IMG/VR virus record: IMGVR_UViG_3300042346_000702
Span: 1 to 64,000 of that record
Length of the DNA stretch: 64,000 bases
Reading direction: 5' to 3' (one strand)
From: a virus
The notes beneath the pieces were generated by a model. It did not search any database and had not been told where the DNA came from. It was given only the letters and a program-made list of their open reading frames with translations. Position numbers and translations under genes: made by a program. Below, one piece after another: positions 60,119-64,000 of the stretch. Each line of letters begins with the position of its first letter. The stretch's first letter is position 1.

Positions 60119-62605
60119 ATGCGTGTAAATGGTAACGTATCACTACCTACTGGTGGCCAAGGCGAGTTTCAAAATGCGTTAATTGAACGTGTTTCGGATG
60201 TACCTTCAGTCAATCCAGCCGAAAAAGGTCGTATTGTTTTTAATACGACTAGCAACACTTACTTCTATAACAATGGCACCGTTTGGATGGCATTTGCTAC
60301 TGGTGGTAATGCTACTGCTCTTCAAAACGAAGTTGATGCTCTTGAAGTTGCTTTAGGTTCTTCTATCAATGCTTCTGGACAATTCGTAACTGGTCAATTT
60401 ACTGGTTATGCATCTGGTGCTACTACAATCACTGAAGCTATCAATATGGTTCAACAAGCTGTTACTGCTCATAACACTTTAGGTGAGCTTGATAACGTTG
60501 CTGATACTGCTGACTCTGCTCCAGTAACTGGCAACTTCATCAAATACACTGGTTCTCAATGGGCTAACGTAACTCCAGTTTTAGCTGATATCTCTAATGT
60601 AACTGCTACTGCTTCTGAAGTTAACGAACTACATACTTCTGGTATCGTAACTGCTGACTTAGTAAAACTTCATGCTGTTACTTCAACTGCTGCTGAGCTT
60701 AACATCTTAACTGGTGCTACTCTTACAACAACTGAATTGAACTATGTTGATGGTGTTACTTCTTCAATCCAGTCTCAATTAAACAACAAACAACCTCTTG
60801 ATGATCAATTGACATCTTTGGCTGGTTTGACTCCTGATGCAACTTCTGCATTCTTGTTAGGTGGCGCTGGTGGCGTTTATAGCTTACAAGATGCTGCTGG
60901 TTTCCGTGCTGCTCTTGGTGTTTCTTTAGGCTCTAACGTTCAAGCATTTGATGCTGACTTAACCACTTTGGCCGGTTTCGCTCCTGCTGCTGATAGCTCA
61001 GAAACTTTGACTATTAACACTACTGAAATTACACACTCTGGTCTTAACGATATCATCGTTGGTACTGGTGGTGCTGAAGGTTCACGTTGGACTCTAGAAC
61101 GTGGTGCAGTTGCTCGTACTTCTTTAGGTTTGGGCAACATTGCAATCATGGACGAGCATGATTTTATTCGTGCAAATGCTGCTTCTTCTAACATTTCCAA
61201 TAATGTAGCATTCAATGGCTATAAAATCACTAACTTAGCTCCTGGTACTGCTGGTACTGATGCAATCAACTTAAACCAAATGCAATCTTTCATTGCTGGT
61301 TTATCTTGGAAACCAGCTGTTGTTGCAGCTTCTGTTGGTAACTTAACACTTTCTGGCGAACAAACTGTTGATGGTGTTGCTGTTGTTACTGGTAACCGTG
61401 TTCTTGTTAAAAACCAAACCACTGCTTCTGAAAACGGTATCTATGTAGTTGCTTCTAGTGCTTGGGCACGTGCTACTGATTTCGATGCATTAGCTGATAG
61501 CATTAACTCTGCTGCAGTATTCGTACAACAAGGTGCTACTCAAAACGACACTGGTTGGACTCAAACTGCTGAAGTTGTTACTTTCGGTACAGACCCTGTA
61601 GTTTGGACTCAATTTAATGGTGCTGCTGGTATCACTGCTGGTATCGGTCTTGCTAAAGATGGTAACACATTGAATGTAAACCTTGGTGCTGGTATCGTTG
61701 AACTTCCATCTGATGACGTTGGTATCGACCTTTATGATCCAACTTCTTCTGCTATCATCTTAACAGAAAATGCTACAACTCGTTCAACTGATACAAATGC
61801 TAAATTACACTTATTGTTAGATTTGACTGGCAATGGTAAATTAGTTCAATCTGTAGCTGGTTTGAAAGTTACTACAAACACTATCACTGAAGCTGAATTG
61901 ACTGCTTCTGTAGCTGGTAATGGTTTGACTGGTGGTAATGGTTCAGCTATTGCTGTTGTATCTCATGCCGGTACTGGTACTTCTGGTGCTCAAGATGATC
62001 CTGCAAACTGGGGTGGCGTTGGTCTTGTAACTGTAACTGCTGATAGCGTTGGTGTTACTTTAGGTAATGGTTCAACTCAAGCAGCTCCTGGTACTCACAC
62101 TCACAAAGCTGCTGCTATCACTTATTCTGGTGCAACTTCTACTTTGGTTGCTACTACGGTTCAAGGTGCTATCGACGAAGTTGAAGGTCGTGTAGATACT
62201 ATCGAAACTAATGCAGGTAACTTACTTACTGAAGTCAATGCAATTGAATCTGCAGTTGGTTTGAACACTGATGGTTCATTGAACAGCTGGTCAGGTACTA
62301 ACTATGTAAATAGTGCTACTACATTCAAAGCTGCAGTTTCTGCTCTTGATACTGCTACTAAAGCTCTTGATACTCAAATTAATAACAAAGTCAACAAAAT
62401 GTACTATTTGTACACTGGTGGTGCTGCTACAGGTCATACTGTAACTCACAGCTTGGGTCAAATGTATTGCAACGTAACTGTTATTGATGCTGCTAATAAT
62501 GAAGTTATCATTCCACAATCAATTGTATTTACTGATGCTAATAGCTTGGCAGTTACATTGAATGTGTCACTTGCAGTTAAAGTTGTAGTTATGGGTTTAG
62601 CATAA
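60119..62605 (+). CDS. Abundant fibre or appendage protein (828 aa)
   Basis: An 828-aa, Ala/Thr/Ser-rich beta protein. The N-terminus MRVNGNVSLPTGGQGEF...IERVSDVPSVNPAEKGRIVFN is shared in style with the gene at 62753. AELNxLxGxTLTTTELNYVDG repeats are at about 160-225, an ENGIY module (RVLVKNQTTASENGIYVV) at about 425-500, and an HN-type module ends the protein (HTVTHSLGQMYCNVTVID, ..., VTLNVSLAVKVVVMGLA). Codon use is strongly biased to GCT, GGT and ACT, like the capsid gene, so it is likely made in large amount. A terminator follows. The copy number suggests a fibre, whisker or head decoration, but which is not clear. Confidence 0.7.
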   Translation: MRVNGNVSLPTGGQGEFQNALIERVSDVPSVNPAEKGRIVFNTTSNTYFYNNGTVWMAFATGGNATALQNEVDALEVALGSSINASGQFVTGQFTGYASGATTITEAINMVQQAVTAHNTLGELDNVADTADSAPVTGNFIKYTGSQWANVTPVLADISNVTATASEVNELHTSGIVTADLVKLHAVTSTAAELNILTGATLTTTELNYVDGVTSSIQSQLNNKQPLDDQLTSLAGLTPDATSAFLLGGAGGVYSLQDAAGFRAALGVSLGSNVQAFDADLTTLAGFAPAADSSETLTINTTEITHSGLNDIIVGTGGAEGSRWTLERGAVARTSLGLGNIAIMDEHDFIRANAASSNISNNVAFNGYKITNLAPGTAGTDAINLNQMQSFIAGLSWKPAVVAASVGNLTLSGEQTVDGVAVVTGNRVLVKNQTTASENGIYVVASSAWARATDFDALADSINSAAVFVQQGATQNDTGWTQTAEVVTFGTDPVVWTQFNGAAGITAGIGLAKDGNTLNVNLGAGIVELPSDDVGIDLYDPTSSAIILTENATTRSTDTNAKLHLLLDLTGNGKLVQSVAGLKVTTNTITEAELTASVAGNGLTGGNGSAIAVVSHAGTGTSGAQDDPANWGGVGLVTVTADSVGVTLGNGSTQAAPGTHTHKAAAITYSGATSTLVATTVQGAIDEVEGRVDTIETNAGNLLTEVNAIESAVGLNTDGSLNSWSGTNYVNSATTFKAAVSALDTATKALDTQINNKVNKMYYLYTGGAATGHTVTHSLGQMYCNVTVIDAANNEVIIPQSIVFTDANSLAVTLNVSLAVKVVVMGLA

Positions 62606-62640
62606 GCTAAGTCTTAATACTTACAATTAAGTAAAAATAG

Positions 62641-62666
62641 AAAGGGTCTTTTCGGAGACCCTTTTT
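62641..62666 (+). terminator. Intrinsic terminator after the abundant fibre gene
   Basis: AAAGGGTCT (62641-62649) pairs with AGACCCTTT (62656-62664), 6-base loop, followed by T-residues. Confidence 0.93.
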
Positions 62667-62692
62667 GTTATCCTATGTTTGTGAGGAAAGTT

Positions 62693-62700
62693 GATAAATA
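62693..62700 (+). promoter_or_regulatory. Late promoter-like box (GATAAATA)
   Basis: GATAAATA is 52 bases upstream of the next gene (62753) and just past the terminator, so the small fibre genes beyond are a separate late unit. Confidence 0.55.
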
Positions 62701-62752
62701 CAGATAGTTTATTATAATCCTCACACCCCCTATTTCAAAAGGAACACTAATC

Positions 62753-63355
62753 ATGAGATTCTATGGCGATATTGCTCTTAACCAAAATGAAATCCAACAG
62801 GCAGTAATGCAAACGGAATATGATTGGCCCGCTAACCCAAAAGTCGGTCAATTAGTATTCAAGAACAGTGTAGTTTATATCTGCATTCAAATTTCTGGTG
62901 GTCTTCCAATTTGGGTTCCACTTACTCGCGAAATCGAAATGTATGTTCACGTTCAGGATGTCGCAAGTAACGAATGGATTATCAATCACCCTCTGAATAC
63001 TGCTTATGTTCTTGTTCAAGTATTTGATGGTAATAGTCAAATGGTTATTCCTAACGTAGTCACTATCAATAGTGCTTCTCAAATCACTATTGACTTTGGT
63101 GGTAATGCAGCAGGTCGTGCAGTTATTCTTTCAGGTTCTTTAGACGGGGCTCAAAAACCAACATATGCTTTAGAGTTTCATCAAACTACTCCTTCTACAA
63201 GTTGGGTTATTACACATAACTTAGGATACGCACCAATTGCTCGTGTATTCTCTGGTTCGTATGAAATACAACCATCGTCTATTTTCCACAATTCAAGTAA
63301 TCAAGTTACTTTGTCATTCACTACACCACAAACTGGTGTTGCTAAATTGGTGTAA
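62753..63355 (+). CDS. Virion protein with two HN beta modules
   Basis: A 200-aa protein. The N-terminus (MRFYGDIALNQNEIQQAVM ... PANPKVGQLVFKNSVVYI) resembles the start of the 828-aa gene. Two beta-sandwich units follow: WIINHPLNTAYVLVQVFD ... IDFGGNAAGRAVIL (about 60-130) and WVITHNLGYAPIARVFSG ... LSFTTPQTGVAKLV (about 140-200). It is the first of three small, module-type genes in a row. Likely a tip or accessory part of a fibre. Confidence 0.65.
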   Translation: MRFYGDIALNQNEIQQAVMQTEYDWPANPKVGQLVFKNSVVYICIQISGGLPIWVPLTREIEMYVHVQDVASNEWIINHPLNTAYVLVQVFDGNSQMVIPNVVTINSASQITIDFGGNAAGRAVILSGSLDGAQKPTYALEFHQTTPSTSWVITHNLGYAPIARVFSGSYEIQPSSIFHNSSNQVTLSFTTPQTGVAKLV

Positions 63356-63360
63356 TTTCT

Positions 63361-63594
63361 ATGGGAACTTATACTCTTAAATTGGCAAAAGAATATACCC
63401 ACACGCAGACAACTCCAAGTACAGAGTGGGATATTGACTATAAGATGGATTTTGCACCAATAGTTGATGTAATGATTGACAATAACGGAACTCTTGAAAA
63501 GATGTTACCAATGTCAATTGAACGCATTACTAATAGTCGTGTCAAAATCTTTTTCTCGCAACCGTTTTCAGGTAAAGCACACCTGGTAGGATAA
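63361..63594 (+). CDS. Single-module virion protein
   Basis: A 77-aa protein made of one beta module: HTQTTPSTEWDIDYKMDFAPIVDVMID ... NSRVKIFFSQPFSGKAHLVG. It is 5 bases after the previous gene and has the same unit as its neighbours, so it is probably a free-standing tip or decoration subunit. Confidence 0.6.
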   Translation: MGTYTLKLAKEYTHTQTTPSTEWDIDYKMDFAPIVDVMIDNNGTLEKMLPMSIERITNSRVKIFFSQPFSGKAHLVG

Positions 63595-63599
63595 TCAAC

Positions 63600-63833
63600 A
63601 TGGTATTTGTTCCTCAACCTGGTATATTAAGTTTAGCTCATGTGCAGAATACTGCAAGTGATACTTGGACAATTGTTCATAACTTGAACAAGAATCCTGT
63701 TGCAGTTGATGCAATGGTTTATGTAGATGGAAACCTTGAAACCGTTATCCCTTATAGTGTTGTTTGCACTGATGCTAACACCGTTGTTGTCAGTTGGTCA
63801 ACTCCTCAAACAGGAAAAGCTCGCATCGCATAA
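63600..63833 (+). CDS. Single-module virion protein
   Basis: A 77-aa protein with the same single module as its upstream neighbour: ASDTWTIVHNLNKNPVAVDAMVYVDG ... ANTVVVSWSTPQTGKARIA. Direct paralogue, 5 bases after it. Confidence 0.6.
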   Translation: MVFVPQPGILSLAHVQNTASDTWTIVHNLNKNPVAVDAMVYVDGNLETVIPYSVVCTDANTVVVSWSTPQTGKARIA

Positions 63834-63852
63834 CAACTAAGGATAACATCAA

Positions 63853-64000
63853 ATGACTCCAATATCATATGAACAAGCAAGAACTCTCATACAAGATGGA
63901 GACATTATTTCGGTTCTCCGTCGTGAAGACAAAACATCTTTACTTCAAAAGCTAATTACAACTTGGTCTAAGTCTCCTATCTATCATACCTGCATAGCCA
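63853..64000 (+). CDS. NlpC/P60-like (YiiX-type) protein, partial at window end
   Basis: Only the first 49 codons are inside the window. The sequence MTPISYEQARTLIQDGDIISVLRRED ... WSKSPIYHTCIA fits the permuted NlpC/P60 fold (a DGDII strand, then an aromatic-H-x-x-I-A strand where the catalytic residue lies). It could be a cell-wall hydrolase or amidase for entry or lysis. The rest lies beyond the window. Confidence 0.55.
   Translation, partial: MTPISYEQARTLIQDGDIISVLRREDKTSLLQKLITTWSKSPIYHTCIA

Noticed and set aside
1-64000. tRNA genes, CRISPR arrays, integrase or attachment sites
   Set aside because: No cloverleaf, regular direct repeat with spacers, or integrase-type gene was recognised in the window. 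The repeats found are explained by fibre modules, array junctions and leader elements.

Overview
This window is a piece of a large, AT-rich (roughly one third GC by eye), tailed double-stranded DNA phage of the T4 superfamily (contractile-tailed myovirus). The evidence is recognisable relatives of T4 gp6, gp25, gp5, gp53, gp26, gp55, gp47, gp46, gp20, gp21, gp22 and gp23, plus late promoters of the TATAAATA type that a gp55-like sigma factor reads. No host gene, tRNA, CRISPR array or integrase was seen. The host is probably a Gram-negative bacterium (a secreted nuclease with a Sec signal, a T4-type tail), but it cannot be named from this sequence.

Layout. Positions 1-205 hold one arm of a long inverted repeat and a terminator. 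From 206 to 10073 a minus-strand late operon, read right to left, encodes a nucleotidyltransferase, a tube-cap-like protein, gp53, a hub protein, gp5 (no lysozyme domain), gp25 and gp6. From 10219 to 15115 a plus-strand block carries the late sigma factor gp55, the recombination nuclease gp47/gp46, an unknown protein, a PD-(D/E)XK nuclease and a small basic protein. 15112-16121 (minus) is a gp26-like gene and a small ORF joined by a canonical -1 slippery heptamer. From 16244 to 28051 (plus) lie the tape measure, portal, prohead protease, a six-gene array of probable internal head proteins, a GIY-YIG homing endonuclease, a 59-aa core protein, the scaffold and the major capsid protein. 28107-31096 (minus) holds a second homing endonuclease, two small unknowns and a metallopeptidase. 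31197-36324 (plus) is accessory: many small overlapping genes behind sigma70-like early promoters and a late vWA-domain operon. 36333-37070 (minus) is a secreted DNA/RNA endonuclease. 37071-37517 is a repeat-rich leader. From 37518 to the window end lie giant baseplate and fibre genes (3059, 1370 and 1944 aa), adaptor and fibre modules, one inverted glycosyltransferase and a truncated NlpC/P60-like gene.

How the genes work together. Early sigma70-type promoters, some preceded at a fixed distance by the palindrome TGATAACYRGTTATCA, probably drive the small accessory genes. The gp55 homologue then switches on late promoters (TATAAATA, and GATAAATA or CATAAATA variants) in front of the structural operons. 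The scaffold, protease, portal and capsid build a prohead into which the array proteins are probably recruited by N-terminal targeting sequences and trimmed by gp21. Baseplate and fibre genes form the adsorption apparatus.

Most interesting: the tagged internal-protein array at 21704-24731 with conserved DNA junctions, the candidate programmed frameshift at 15342-15348, the palindrome-promoter regulon, the 99-bp inverted repeat flanking 37 kb, and an early/late RNA switch in front of the main fibre gene.
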